Positions 7,821-19,291 are shown, counted from the first letter of the stretch. The stretch: DNA of 64,000 bases from CAWEWH01 sp963812775 (GCA_963812775.1 CAWEWH010000007.1:620001-684000), one strand, 5' to 3'. The notes: generated by a model from the sequence alone, not told the origin. Program-made: numbers and translations.

Positions 7821-8087
7821 TTACTCGGGGAGGACGATTAGGCCTTTGCTGTTAAAGCGAGGCGTGATGCCGCGCGTCGCTAGTGCGGGAAGGAGGTGGG
7901 GATGTTGCCCCGGCACAATGCCGTCCCAGTTGCCCTTGCTGCGCAGGTCGCAAACCATCTCACCCCACTCCTGGATACGCCGTCCGTTGTAAATTCCGTG
8001 AGGGCCGAACCGGAAGGTTCTTTGACAAAGGAAGCATTCGCAAAAGATGGCGTCAGCATCTTCGGCATCGCGTGCGTATCTGGTCAT
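7821..8087 (-). CDS. small cysteine-containing hypothetical protein
   Basis: 88 residues. A CECFLCQRTFRFGPHGIYNG stretch near residue 17 followed by EWGEMVCDLRSKGNWDGIVP and HPHLLPAL matches a short family common in Bradyrhizobium-like genomes, where paired CxxC-type cysteines suggest a small zinc site. Only three cysteines remain here (the usual fourth is Arg in CDLRSK). AAAAGGA lies before the ATG at 8087. Function is unknown. It is the last small gene before tRNA-Asn. Confidence 0.6.
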   Translation of the reverse strand: MTRYARDAEDADAIFCECFLCQRTFRFGPHGIYNGRRIQEWGEMVCDLRSKGNWDGIVPGQHPHLLPALATRGITPRFNSKGLIVLPE

Positions 8088-8306
8088 AGGCTTATCCTTT
8101 TTGGAGTCGCCCTCAAAGGATGGATCAGCCTTGCGCGGCGGGCCAACGCACCGCCGCAGCATACGGCAGTCCGGGCGCCGTCAATCATGTGGACGGAAGC
8201 CAACCAACTCAGCGCCAACTTTGCAGATTGTTGCCAAGGGTGTTGCCAAGCGCCGTTTGTTCGCTCAGCGCCGCGGGAGAAAATCGCGGTAAGCTCTAGA
8301 GAAGAT

Positions 8307-8382
8307 TGGCTCCCCGAGCAGGACTCGAACCTGCGACAAAGCGGTTAACAGCCGCTTGCTCTACCAGCTGAGCTATCGGGGA
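8307..8382 (-). tRNA. tRNA-Asn (GTT)
   Basis: On the minus strand the acceptor arms TCCCCGA and TCGGGGA pair, the D-loop reads AGCTCAGCTGGTAGAGC, the anticodon loop is CTGTTAA (GUU), and the T-arm is GCAGGTTCGAGTCCTGC. CCA is encoded at 8309-8307. GUU tRNA is a substrate for the queuosine enzyme Tgt encoded later in the window. Its 3' end faces the low-GC small-gene patch, the usual geometry for integration at a tRNA. Confidence 0.97.
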
Positions 8383-8507
8383 ACGTGGGCCGTCCGATAA
8401 CGCAGCCAAGGTAGGTCCGCAAGGGTCGCTCTATCAAGGGGCCGGGGGCGAAATCGCCGGGCCGGCATTGCTCCCGTCCTCGCCCATGATAAGAGACGGG
8501 CCGCCAT

Positions 8508-8581
8508 GGCCTCGTGGCGGAGTGGCTACGCAGAGGACTGCAAATCCTTGTACCCCGGTTCGAATCCGGGCGAGGCCTCCA
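8508..8581 (+). tRNA. tRNA-Cys (GCA)
   Basis: The acceptor stem GGCCTCG pairs with CGAGGCC, the anticodon loop is ACTGCAAAT (GCA), the T-arm is CCCGGTTCGAATCCGGG, and CCA is encoded at the end (8579-8581). It is divergent from tRNA-Asn, with 125 bases between them that must hold both promoters. Confidence 0.97.
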
Positions 8582-8620
8582 TTAACTTTGACTAGAATTT
8601 TCCCGTCCGGGTCGACGCCG

Positions 8621-9292
8621 ATGCCCGATCTCGCCCAAGACCTCGCTCGAGCCCGCCGCACCATGATCGACTGTCAGGTGCGCACCTTCGACGTGACGGA
8701 CCTCAGGCTTTTGGACGTCATGGACGAGGTACCGCGCGAACACTTCGTGCCGGCAGACAGCCTGCCGCTCGCCTATAGCGACCAGCTCATCCGCTGCCGG
8801 GGGGAGGGCGGCGGGCGCTGGCTCCTGACGCCTATGGCGGTTGCCCGGCTGCTGCAGGCGCTGGACATCCGGCCGGGCCAGGCCGTCCTCGATGCCGGCT
8901 GCGGCGGCGGCTACACGACCGCGCTTGCGGCCAAGCTCGGCGGCCGCGTGACCGGCGTCGAGTCGGACGCGGCCCTGGCGGCCATCGCCAAGCGCGGCCT
9001 TGCCGCCCTCGGCCTCGACGCGCCGGTGGTGACCGGTGCGGTGGCCGATGGCCATGCGCCGGGGGCTCCCTACGATGCCATCCTGCTCAACGGCGCCTTC
9101 GAGGCGGCGCCCGAGACGCTCCTGGCGCAAATTGGCCCCGACGGGCGGCTGGCGGGAATCGATGCCGACGGCGGCGCCCCCAAGGCGGTGCTTATTCGCC
9201 GTGCCGGCAAGGGTTTCAGCCGCATGGCGCTGTTCGATTGCGCCGCCCCGGTCTTCGACGGGCTGCGCCGGGCGCCCAGCTTCGCGTTCTGA
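8621..9292 (+). CDS. protein-L-isoaspartate O-methyltransferase-like protein
   Basis: 223 residues. The family start RRTMIDCQVRTFDVTD and the VPREHFVP motif are followed by the SAM-binding motif LDAGCGGGYTTALAA and VTGVESDAAL. It is the alphaproteobacterial PIMT-like form that sits before tolC; whether it truly repairs isoaspartyl residues is not established for this subgroup. The start was set at 8621; a downstream start at MIDCQVR is possible. It lies 40 bases after tRNA-Cys and 156 bases before tolC. Confidence 0.85.
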   Translation: MPDLAQDLARARRTMIDCQVRTFDVTDLRLLDVMDEVPREHFVPADSLPLAYSDQLIRCRGEGGGRWLLTPMAVARLLQALDIRPGQAVLDAGCGGGYTTALAAKLGGRVTGVESDAALAAIAKRGLAALGLDAPVVTGAVADGHAPGAPYDAILLNGAFEAAPETLLAQIGPDGRLAGIDADGGAPKAVLIRRAGKGFSRMALFDCAAPVFDGLRRAPSFAF

Positions 9293-9448
9293 TTGCGCCC
9301 GAGGCGGGCGCCCCCCGCAGGTGTCGCATTTTTGCGGCACTGTCCGAGCTATTCCAACCTAGACAGCCCGTTGCCGTTTGCGGCGGTGGCGCCACTCGCT
9401 ATGTTGCTGGAGCGTTGGATGTCTTAACATGAAGGCTGGTCGGCGCTG

Positions 9449-10870
9449 ATGCGCCAGAGCCGGCTCGGGGCAGGATTGGTGACAAGAGTTCGGACGACGA
9501 GTCGGACCTTGATGGTCGGCGCGCTCGCTGTCGCGGCGACGCTTGCTGGCTCGTCTTCGACCGTTGCCGAGACCATGGACGGGGCGCTGGCACGCGCCTA
9601 TGTCGCTAATCCGACGCTCAATTCCCAGCGCGCCCAGGTCCGCGTCACCGACGAGACGGTGCCCATCGCCAAGGCCGGCCAGCGCCCCAAGGCCAGCGGC
9701 ACCGCCGATATCGGCTTCACCGAGCTTGGCGTCCACAACGACAACGGACAGACGAGCCACACCTCGCTAAGGCCGGGCGGCGTCGGCGTGACGTTGAACC
9801 AGAATCTCTTCGACGGCCTGCGCACCCGCAACTCGACCCGGGCGGCGGAATCGCAGGTGTTCGGGGCGCGCGAAACCTTGCGCAACACCGAGCAGAACGT
9901 GCTGTTCAACGGCGCCACCTCGTACATGAATGTGCTGCGCGATTCGGCCATCCTCAGCCTGCAGCGCAACAACGTCGAGGTGCTGGCCGAGCAGTTGCGC
10001 CAGACCAAGGATCGTTTCGCCGTCGGCGAGGTGACACGCACCGACGTGGCGCAGGCGGAGGCCGCTCTGGCGGGCGGCCAGTCGCAGGTCAGCCTCGCCG
10101 AATCGAATCTCAAGACGTCCATCGCCACCTACCGCCAGAATATCGGCGACGAGCCGAAGCAGCTGTCGCCCGGCCGCTCCATCGAGAAATTCCTGCCCGC
10201 CACGCTCGATCTGGCGGTGGCGACGGCGCAGGCCGAGCACCCGGCCATCAACGCCGCGATCCATGGCGTCGACACGGCGGAGCTGCAGGTGAAGGTGGCC
10301 GAGGGGGCCCTGTTCCCGACGCTCGGCGCCTCCGCCAGCCTGACGCGGCGCTACGACGTGCAGATTCCCGGCGACTTCCGCACCACCGCCTCGGTGACGG
10401 CGCAGCTTTCGGTGCCCATCTACGAGGGCGGCGAGTTCTACGCGCGCACCCGCCAGGCCAAGGAAACGGCCGGCCAGGCGCGCATCAACGTCGACGTGAC
10501 GCGCGACCAGGTGCGTGCCGCCGTTGTGTCGTCGTGGGGCTCGCTCGAAGCCGCCAAGGCGCAGATCGCCGCCGCCCAGGCGCAGGTCAACGCCAACGAG
10601 ATCGCCCTGAACGGCGTGCGCGAAGAGGCCAAGGTCGGCCAGCGCACCACCCTCGACGTGCTCAATGCCCAGCAGGCGCTGCTCAATTCGCGCGTCTCGT
10701 TGATCACCGCGCAGCGCGACCGTGTCGTCGCCTCCTATTCGCTGATGTCGGCGGTCGGCAAGTTGTCCGCCCGCGTGCTCGGCCTGAGGGTCGACGAATA
10801 CGACGCCAAGCGCCACTACGAGCAGGTCAAGGACAAGTGGATCGGCCTGAGGACGCCTGACGGGCGCTAG
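9449..10870 (+). CDS. tolC: TolC family outer-membrane efflux/secretion channel
   Basis: 473 residues. A long signal region (hydrophobic around residues 22-40, ending TVAE) is followed by the two-fold TolC repeat: ALARAYVANPTLNSQRAQ opens the first half, and the second has AEHPAINAAIHGVDTAELQVKVAEGALFPTLG. GEVTRTDVAQAEAAL and GQRTTLDVLNAQQALLNSR are the matched coiled-coil turn motifs. The protein forms a trimeric outer-membrane duct for type I secretion or RND/ABC efflux. The order isoaspartyl methyltransferase / tolC / popZ / valS is the standard one in Hyphomicrobiales. Confidence 0.93.
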   Translation: MRQSRLGAGLVTRVRTTSRTLMVGALAVAATLAGSSSTVAETMDGALARAYVANPTLNSQRAQVRVTDETVPIAKAGQRPKASGTADIGFTELGVHNDNGQTSHTSLRPGGVGVTLNQNLFDGLRTRNSTRAAESQVFGARETLRNTEQNVLFNGATSYMNVLRDSAILSLQRNNVEVLAEQLRQTKDRFAVGEVTRTDVAQAEAALAGGQSQVSLAESNLKTSIATYRQNIGDEPKQLSPGRSIEKFLPATLDLAVATAQAEHPAINAAIHGVDTAELQVKVAEGALFPTLGASASLTRRYDVQIPGDFRTTASVTAQLSVPIYEGGEFYARTRQAKETAGQARINVDVTRDQVRAAVVSSWGSLEAAKAQIAAAQAQVNANEIALNGVREEAKVGQRTTLDVLNAQQALLNSRVSLITAQRDRVVASYSLMSAVGKLSARVLGLRVDEYDAKRHYEQVKDKWIGLRTPDGR

Positions 10871-10883
10871 CGCATCTCGGTTC

Positions 10884-10960
10884 CCGTCATGCACGGCCTT
10901 GTGCCGCGCATCACGCGAAGGCGCAGATGGCCGCAAGGCCGGCCACGACGAGCGTCATCG
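10884..10960. repeat. degenerate REP/BIME-like element
   Basis: It begins GTCATGCACGGCCTTGTGCCG, closely resembling the left half of the element at 504-590, and continues through GCAGATGGCCGCAAGGCCGGCC to a CACGACGAG end. Stems are imperfect. It lies between tolC and popZ. The rest of the 234-base gap shows no clear gene. Confidence 0.55.
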
Positions 10961-11104
10961 TCCGTTTTGAATCGCCAGCGCCATTTTCCTGTGACGCTCA
11001 AGGGCGTAGGCCTGATTGCGGCTTGTCATGGCACTGACCCATGAAATACTGCCCGATGGTCGGAGTGATTCTCGGCCCGTTGCGGGCTGGAGGCGAGAGC
11101 GCGG

Positions 11105-11686
11105 ATGAGTGCGGCAAGTCCAAAGGCTCAGGTGTCCGGCGGCGACGCCGCGAAGGCGCCGGAGCCTTCCATGGAGGAGATTCTCGCGTCGATCCGGCGC
11201 ATCATTTCCGACGATCCCAATGCCGGCCGTCCCGCCGTGATCGAGGAGGAGGCGCAGGTCGCCGCGCCTCAGGACGATGATGTCCTCGATCTTGCCAAGG
11301 TGGCGAAGGATGCCACGCTCGCCGAAGAGACGCCGGCCCCCGACGACATCGCCTTTCGCGACGTCTCCGAGGCGGAGCCGATACCCGAACCTGTCAGCGA
11401 GCCGGTCATGGCCCAGTCAGCGCAGCAACCTGAGCACGTCGAGCCGTCACCCGTCGAGCCGCCGCCCAATGAGCGCATCATGTCGCCCGACACCGACGCG
11501 ACGGTGACGCACGCCTTCCGCTCCCTCGCCAACACCATCCTCACCAATAATGCCCGCACGCTGGAGGACCTGGTGCGCGAGATGATGCGGCCGATGTTGA
11601 AGACCTGGCTCGACGACAATCTCCCGGCACTCGTCGAGCGTTTGGTGCGCGCCGAGATCGAGCGCGTGGCGCGCGGCGGGAGATAG
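11105..11686 (+). CDS. popZ: polar organizing protein PopZ (DUF2497)
   Basis: 193 residues. A short N-terminal helix SMEEILASIRRIISDDP, a long acidic proline-rich linker (about residues 45-125) and C-terminal oligomerisation helices LEDLVREMMRPMLKTWLDDNLPALVERLV form the full PopZ layout. PopZ self-assembles into a polar matrix that tethers ParB-bound origins and recruits signalling proteins at the cell pole. The acidic linker sets the fluidity of the condensate in Caulobacter. It is placed between tolC and valS. Confidence 0.9.
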   Translation: MSAASPKAQVSGGDAAKAPEPSMEEILASIRRIISDDPNAGRPAVIEEEAQVAAPQDDDVLDLAKVAKDATLAEETPAPDDIAFRDVSEAEPIPEPVSEPVMAQSAQQPEHVEPSPVEPPPNERIMSPDTDATVTHAFRSLANTILTNNARTLEDLVREMMRPMLKTWLDDNLPALVERLVRAEIERVARGGR

Positions 11687-11807
11687 CCCCGCCGAGGACG
11701 CCGAAGCGCTCCCGGGTTCCGTAACCCGTCGTCGGCCGGTGCGTCGGCTCGGCCGGGTTTGACGGTCAAAAGTTGACTCACCCGCCTTCCTTCGCTTCTT
11801 ACGGCCG

Positions 11808-14519
<2,712 letters not shown>

Positions 14520-14530
14520 GGCGCACGCGC

Positions 14531-14556
14531 GGGCCGCACAAGAACTGGTGCGGCCC
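14531..14556. terminator. stem-loop between convergent genes
   Basis: A perfect 9-bp stem, GGGCCGCAC (14531-14539) with GTGCGGCCC (14548-14556), and an 8-base loop, placed just after the valS stop and before the mddA stop. There is no T-run on either side, so it is either a non-canonical bidirectional terminator or an mRNA-end-stabilising hairpin. Confidence 0.45.
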
Positions 14557-14568
14557 CGTCCGTGCTGC

Positions 14569-15363
14569 CTAGCGCTGCTTGCCGAAACGGATCGGCAGCA
14601 GCTTCGGCACCGTGCGCTTATACTCGAGATAGGCAGCGCCGTGCTCGCGCACGAGGTCGCGCTCCTCGAACCACAGCCCGACGAGGATGTAGATCGTCAT
14701 CCCGACGCTGAGCATGAAATGTCCCGCCGTCATCGTCGGGGCCGCCCAGAACAGCAGCAAGAGGCCGAGCTGCAGCGGATGACGCACGAGCCGGTAGAGG
14801 GCCGGCTTGACGAGCGGCACCGGCGTGTAGGGCCGGCCGCGGAAGCCGAGCCACGCCTGCCGCAGCCCGAACAGGTCGAAATGGTTGATGAGGAAGCTCG
14901 CATAGAGCGCGAGCAGGAAGCCGAACAGCATGCCGCCGTAGAGTGCCGCGCGCGCCCACATGGCGTCGGCGTGCCAGACGATGGTGTCGATCGGCTGCCA
15001 CAGCGCGAACAGCGCGATGAACACGATGGTCGAGGCGAGCACGAAGGTCGGCCGCTCGGCCGCTTCCGGAATGGCGCTGGTCAGACGCTGCTTGAACGAG
15101 CGGCGCGCCATCACCGAGTGCTGGATGCCGAACAGCAGCATGAGGCCGATATTGATGGCCGCCGCCGTGGCGGGCGTCGTTGCCGCCATCAGGCCGTGGT
15201 CGACCGTCGGTCCCGGTCCGATGTCGGCAAGAAAGATCGGGATATACGCGAAGGCGGCAAAGAACAGGAGATAGGCGCCGACCCCATAGGCGAGGATCAG
15301 CAGGCGAGCGCCGAGCCCTTGCGGCAGGGCGCGGCCGCCCATTTCAGAGGCAGTCATGGTCAT
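14569..15363 (-). CDS. mddA: methanethiol S-methyltransferase (MddA)
   Basis: 264 residues, integral membrane. Several transmembrane helices are followed by the MddA signatures FGIQHSVMARRSFKQ, the paired YRLVRHPLQLGLLLLFWAAPTMTAGHF region and the closing YILVGLWFEERDLVREHGAAYLEYKRTVPKLLP. MddA methylates methanethiol with SAM to give dimethyl sulfide independently of DMSP. Start 15363 has GGAG upstream. The DUF1127 gene is 64 bases upstream on the same strand. Broader NnrU/ICMT-like methyltransferases share the fold, but the residues above favour MddA. Confidence 0.8.
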   Translation of the reverse strand: MTMTASEMGGRALPQGLGARLLILAYGVGAYLLFFAAFAYIPIFLADIGPGPTVDHGLMAATTPATAAAINIGLMLLFGIQHSVMARRSFKQRLTSAIPEAAERPTFVLASTIVFIALFALWQPIDTIVWHADAMWARAALYGGMLFGFLLALYASFLINHFDLFGLRQAWLGFRGRPYTPVPLVKPALYRLVRHPLQLGLLLLFWAAPTMTAGHFMLSVGMTIYILVGLWFEERDLVREHGAAYLEYKRTVPKLLPIRFGKQR

Positions 15364-15427
15364 GGCAGGTCTCCATCTGGTGCGGCTCATGTTGCCGAGC
15401 CGCTGGCGTCGTGAGACGTGACCAGTC

Positions 15428-15733
15428 TCAATAGCGCGGGTCGTGGCTGCGCCAGTCGACGTAGCCGCGCGTGCGCTCGTGCCGCCGCTCGTGGACGAGC
15501 GAGCGGATCTCGGTGCGGTCGACGCCGATATCGTGCAACTCGTGGTCGCTGAGCGCGGCGAGCGCCGCCACCGTGGCCCGACGCTCGGCGCGATCGTGCA
15601 CGCTCACGGCAAGCCTGGTGAGGAAACGCCGCGCCTTGAGGACCGCCGCGGCGGCCGGGGAGGGGCGTCGCGTGGCCGGCTCGTGGTGGCGGCGCGAGGC
15701 GTGACGCGAGGCGTGAAGTGTGACGATGCTCAT
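15428..15733 (-). CDS. DUF1127 domain protein
   Basis: 101 residues. The C-terminal third carries the DUF1127 core LAALSDHELHDIGVDRTEIRSLV; the N-terminus is Arg/His-rich. DUF1127 proteins are small, basic and often RNA-linked; some bind RNA and modulate phosphate or carbon responses in Agrobacterium and Rhodobacter. Start 15733 follows GGAGGAG about 8 bases upstream. It is divergent from the winged-helix regulator at 15926. Confidence 0.85.
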   Translation of the reverse strand: MSIVTLHASRHASRRHHEPATRRPSPAAAAVLKARRFLTRLAVSVHDRAERRATVAALAALSDHELHDIGVDRTEIRSLVHERRHERTRGYVDWRSHDPRY

Positions 15734-15925
15734 GTTTTCTTCTCCTCCAAGACTGTCGCGCCGCACGTCACGGCAATGAGTGCGGCGGCCCTTGGTTGCG
15801 AGCGGGTATATACCGAAGCCCTGTCAAATGCTTGGAGCAAACCTGAAGATATCCTGGAGAAGCCTCGAACTAACGTGATATGCCGCACACAAGCGGCGGG
15901 CCTGGTTGGAGCAGGATAGGCGGCA

Positions 15926-17443
15926 ATGTTGTTCGAGATTGGTGAGTACACCGTCGACACAAGCCAGTATGCCATCCGCCGCGGCGGCGACTCGGTCGCC
16001 GTGGAGCCGCAGGTATTCGACCTTATCTTGCTGCTCATTCGCAATCGCGACCGCCTTGTCACCAAGGGCGAGATTTTCGAGAGGATCTGGAAGGGCCGGG
16101 CCGTCTCGGACGCCGCCTTGTCGAGCCGCGTCAAGGCCGCCCGCAAGGTGTTCGGTGATGACGGCAAGTCGCAGCGGCTGATCCGCACGCTGCATGGCCG
16201 CGGTTTCCAGTTCATCGGTGTGGTTGTCGAGCGCGAGGCCGCCGCGCGGGCGGTGCCGCCGCCCGTCCCGGCGCGCGAGCCGCGCTGCAAGGTGGCGGTG
16301 CTGCCCTTGCGCAATATCGGCGGCGGGCCGCGCCTCGACATGCTGGCCCTTGGCATCATCGAGGATGTGACGACCTATCTGGCGCGCGTGCCGGGGTTTC
16401 TGGTCATCTCGCCCTATTCGACCTTGCGCCTCGCCGATGCCGAGCCGCGCGAAGCCTCCGAGCGGCTCGCCGTCCGCTACATCGTCGATGGCAGCGTCAC
16501 GGCGACCAACGAGCGCGCCCGCGTCTCCGTCCGGCTGATCGACGCCGAGGCGGGCGCCCATGTCTGGGGCGAGGAGATCGAGCGCGGTCTCGAGGAATTG
16601 TCCGACCTGTCGCGTCATTTCGCGCGCGAAATCCTGCGGCGCCTCGAGCCGGAGCTCACCCGCATCGAGCTCGCCAGGCTCAGCGCCCGCCTGCCCAAGA
16701 GCCTCGACGCCTGGTCGCTGTTTCGCCGCGCCCAGGGCACCTTGATGTTCAAGCCGTGGACCGGCGACACCTTCGCCGAGGTGGCGCGGCTTCTCGAAGA
16801 GGCCGTGGAGCGCGAGCAGCAATTCGCCCTCGGGCACGCGCTCTACGCGCTGTCGGAAGCGCTGAGCCACATGGCCGGCTTCTCCGATCAGGGCACCCGA
16901 GCGCGCGTTCTCAAGTCGGCCGAGGAGGCGCTGCGCCTCGACGAGCACTCCTCAGCCGTGCTCGGTTATGCCGGCTGCGCCATCGCCGATGTCGGCGAGC
17001 ACGAGCGCGGCCTGCGCATTCTCGAGCGCGCCGTCGAGCTCGATCCGAGCAACGCGCAGGCCTGGGTGGCGCGCGGCACCGCCATGCTGGCGACCGAGGA
17101 CGTGGCGCGGGCCGTCTCGTATCTGGAGCACGGCATCCGCATCAGCCCCATCGATGCGCGGCGCGCCTTCTGGGGCGCCGTGCTGGCTGTCGGCCTGTTG
17201 CGCCTCGACCGGCTCGACGATGCGCTTGAGGCGGCGCGCGCCGCGTGCCGCAGCGGCAATAACAACCACATTCCGCGCGTTGCGCTGGCGCTCGCCGCGA
17301 CGCGCGCCGATCGCGCCGAGGAAGCGCGCGCCGCCATGGATGACGCTCGGCGCCTATGGCCCGACGTCTGTGGCCACAAGATGCAATGGCTCATCGGCTC
17401 CGACGGCGCCGAGCACCTGCGTGGCCACGGCCTGCTCAGTTGA
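15926..17443 (+). CDS. winged-helix (OmpR-type) regulator with TolB-like and TPR domains
   Basis: 505 residues. Residues 1-95 form an OmpR/CadC-type DNA-binding domain (EPQVFDLILLLIRNRDRLVTKGEIFERIWKGRAVSDAALSSRVKAARK, then IRTLHGRGFQFIG). A linker leads to VAVLPLRNIGGG..., the TolB-like domain seen in adenylate-cyclase-type sensors, with YIVDGSVTATNERARVSVRLIDAE. The C-terminal part has TPR-like pairs (ALGHALYALSEAL, AWVARGTAML). There is no transmembrane helix and no phosphoacceptor domain, so it is a cytoplasmic one-component regulator of unknown target. It is divergent from DUF1127/mddA. Confidence 0.8.
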   Translation: MLFEIGEYTVDTSQYAIRRGGDSVAVEPQVFDLILLLIRNRDRLVTKGEIFERIWKGRAVSDAALSSRVKAARKVFGDDGKSQRLIRTLHGRGFQFIGVVVEREAAARAVPPPVPAREPRCKVAVLPLRNIGGGPRLDMLALGIIEDVTTYLARVPGFLVISPYSTLRLADAEPREASERLAVRYIVDGSVTATNERARVSVRLIDAEAGAHVWGEEIERGLEELSDLSRHFAREILRRLEPELTRIELARLSARLPKSLDAWSLFRRAQGTLMFKPWTGDTFAEVARLLEEAVEREQQFALGHALYALSEALSHMAGFSDQGTRARVLKSAEEALRLDEHSSAVLGYAGCAIADVGEHERGLRILERAVELDPSNAQAWVARGTAMLATEDVARAVSYLEHGIRISPIDARRAFWGAVLAVGLLRLDRLDDALEAARAACRSGNNNHIPRVALALAATRADRAEEARAAMDDARRLWPDVCGHKMQWLIGSDGAEHLRGHGLLS

Positions 17444-17745
17444 AATTATGACAAGCTGCTGACGGTCGCGGCGCATCCGCGCGTCTCGTCGCCCGCCCCT
17501 TGGGAGGGCCGACGGGAATGCGGCCTGATTGTGAAATCTGTGAAATTTCGCCGGCTTTGATGCCGTGCCGCTCTGCGCGAGGCGATCGATAGTCGCAATC
17601 GTGGGTAGGCGAATCGCCGCAATCTCGGCGGTTTGGCCACAATCGTTCCCCAAACGACCGAAGCTTGGCCGCAATTTCGGCCTTGTGCGGACACGCGGCA
17701 CCTTAGCCTCGACTTGGGGGCGGCACATCGCCATCGAGGTCTGTC
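17444..17745. other. intergenic stretch, no gene seen
   Basis: About 300 bases between the regulator and the von Willebrand A gene. It has a duplicated TGTGAAAT around 17530-17550 and a weak GGCCG/CGGCC palindrome at 17667-17682. No convincing reading frame, RNA or terminator was found. Confidence 0.4.
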
Positions 17746-18858
17746 ATGCTCAACACGCAGTTCCGCGTGCTTGCGATTGCCGCAGCGTTCGTGCTTCCGC
17801 CTTCCCTTGCCGGGGCGCTCGCCAAGCCGAGCGTCGAGGTCGCTTTCGTGCTCGATACAACGGGCTCGATGGCGCCGCTCATCGAGGGCGCCAAGCGCAA
17901 GATCTGGTCGATCGCCACCGCCATAGTCGATGCCAATCCGCAAGCCGACATCCGCATGGGGCTCGTCGCCTATCGCGACATCGGCGACGAATACGTCACC
18001 AAGACCTTTCCGCTGACGCCTGACCTGCAGGACCTCTACGCCAACCTCCTCGGCCTCAAGGCGCGCGGCGGCGGCGACTGGCCGGAAAGCGTCAACGAGG
18101 CGCTCCATGTCGGCGTCAGCCAGCTTGCCTGGAACGGCAGCCCCGAGACGACGCGAATCGTCTTCCTGGTGGGCGACGCGCCCCCGCACATGGACTACCC
18201 GCAGGACACCAAATATCCGGCGGTGGTCGCCATGGCGCGCGAGCGCGGCATCATCGTCAACGCCGTGCAGGCGGGCGCGGCGCTGGACACCGAGCGTGTG
18301 TGGCGCTCCATCGCCCAGCTCGGCAACGGCCGCTACATCCCGATCCCGCAGGACGGTGGCGAGGTGGCCATCGTCGAAACGCCCTTCGACGCCGAGATTT
18401 TCGAGCTGCAGAAGGAGATCAACGGCACGGTGATCCCCTATGGGCCGCGCGCCGCGCGCGCCAAGGTCGTCGACAAGGTCCACCAGTTCGATAGCGCTCC
18501 CGCCCCGGTCGCCAACGAGTTCTCGACCTTCATGGCCAAGCGCAAGGGCGCCGGCGCGGCCGGCCGCGCCGTGACCGGCGATGGCGATCTCGTGGCCGAC
18601 GTGGCCGAGGGTCGCCAGCGTCTCGATGCGCTGAAGGACGAGGAGCTTTCGGACGATCTGCGCAAGCTTGCGGCGCCGGAGCGGAAGGCCGCTATCGACA
18701 AGCAGGTGGCGCAGCGCGGCGTGCTCAACGACAGGATGCGCAATCTCGTCGCCAAGCGCGACGCCTTCGCGGCGGCCGAGCGTGCGAGGCAGCCGACAAA
18801 GCCGAGTTCGTTTGACCGCGCCGTCGCCGAGACGCTGTCGAGCCAGGTCAAGAAGTAG
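17746..18858 (+). CDS. exported von Willebrand factor A domain protein
   Basis: 370 residues. A signal peptide (about residues 1-26) is followed by a VWA domain with a MIDAS start VAFVLDTTGSMAPLIEGAK, the RGGGDWPESVNEAL region supplying the conserved Thr/Asp-like loop, and IVFLVGDAPPHMDYPQD. After about residue 240 a charged coiled-coil-rich segment (RQRLDALKDEELSDDLRKLAAPERKAAIDKQ) replaces any second domain. It is probably a periplasmic metal-dependent adhesion or scaffold protein; no partner gene is adjacent. Confidence 0.82.
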   Translation: MLNTQFRVLAIAAAFVLPPSLAGALAKPSVEVAFVLDTTGSMAPLIEGAKRKIWSIATAIVDANPQADIRMGLVAYRDIGDEYVTKTFPLTPDLQDLYANLLGLKARGGGDWPESVNEALHVGVSQLAWNGSPETTRIVFLVGDAPPHMDYPQDTKYPAVVAMARERGIIVNAVQAGAALDTERVWRSIAQLGNGRYIPIPQDGGEVAIVETPFDAEIFELQKEINGTVIPYGPRAARAKVVDKVHQFDSAPAPVANEFSTFMAKRKGAGAAGRAVTGDGDLVADVAEGRQRLDALKDEELSDDLRKLAAPERKAAIDKQVAQRGVLNDRMRNLVAKRDAFAAAERARQPTKPSSFDRAVAETLSSQVKK

Positions 18859-19291
18859 AGTGAGCGTACGCGTAGTGAGCAGTACGAGTTGTCGTCAGTA
18901 CGCGTAAGGGTTCGCGCGAGCCTACGAGTGTTTCGCGCCATGCCTCGCAAGTCGGTCCGCCCGCTTGCGAGCTTGTAGCGGGCTCGGGCAAGCCCGGGTC
19001 GGGCGTGGTGCGGATAGGGCCGGGACCTGCGTAACGAGCTCTACGGAGTTCAGGGTCCCGGCCCGCGTTTTTCGGGAGTACCGAGGAGGGGTGACGGACC
19101 ACGGAAGACGGACGGTAGGAGGTATCGCGTCTCCGTCGTTTGTGGTCTGTCGTCCGTCGGCTGATCGTCATCGCCGCCCGGCCCCGTAGCGGCCCGCGCC
19201 GCAACGGCCTGACCGCACCTCTCGAACATCGCCCTTTTCCTGATATGCAGGGGGCCGAAACCGTCCAGATCACGGGGGCGATCGAGACGCC
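18859..19291. other. intergenic region rich in inverted repeats
   Basis: 433 bases with no convincing gene. It holds a perfect CTCGCAAG/CTTGCGAG palindrome (18944-18951 with 18964-18971), the terminator listed at 19017-19072, and a GACGGA/TCCGTC-rich imperfect palindrome around 19092-19162 that resembles the sequence at 40188-40250. Confidence 0.5.
19017..19072 (+). terminator. large GC-rich intrinsic terminator candidate
   Basis: GGGCCGGGACC (19017-19027) pairs perfectly with GGTCCCGGCCC (19054-19064), followed by GCG and TTTTT (19068-19072). The 26-base loop is longer than usual. It lies 158 bases past the VWA stop and may end its transcript. Confidence 0.5.

Noticed and set aside
8307..8382. 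tRNA-Asn as an attachment site with a duplicated 3' end
   Set aside because: I searched by eye for a repeat of its T-arm and acceptor end in the patch to the left and found none, so no att sites are claimed.
17446..18483. 345-codon minus-strand frame
   Set aside because: Antisense to the VWA protein; no ribosome-binding site or domain.
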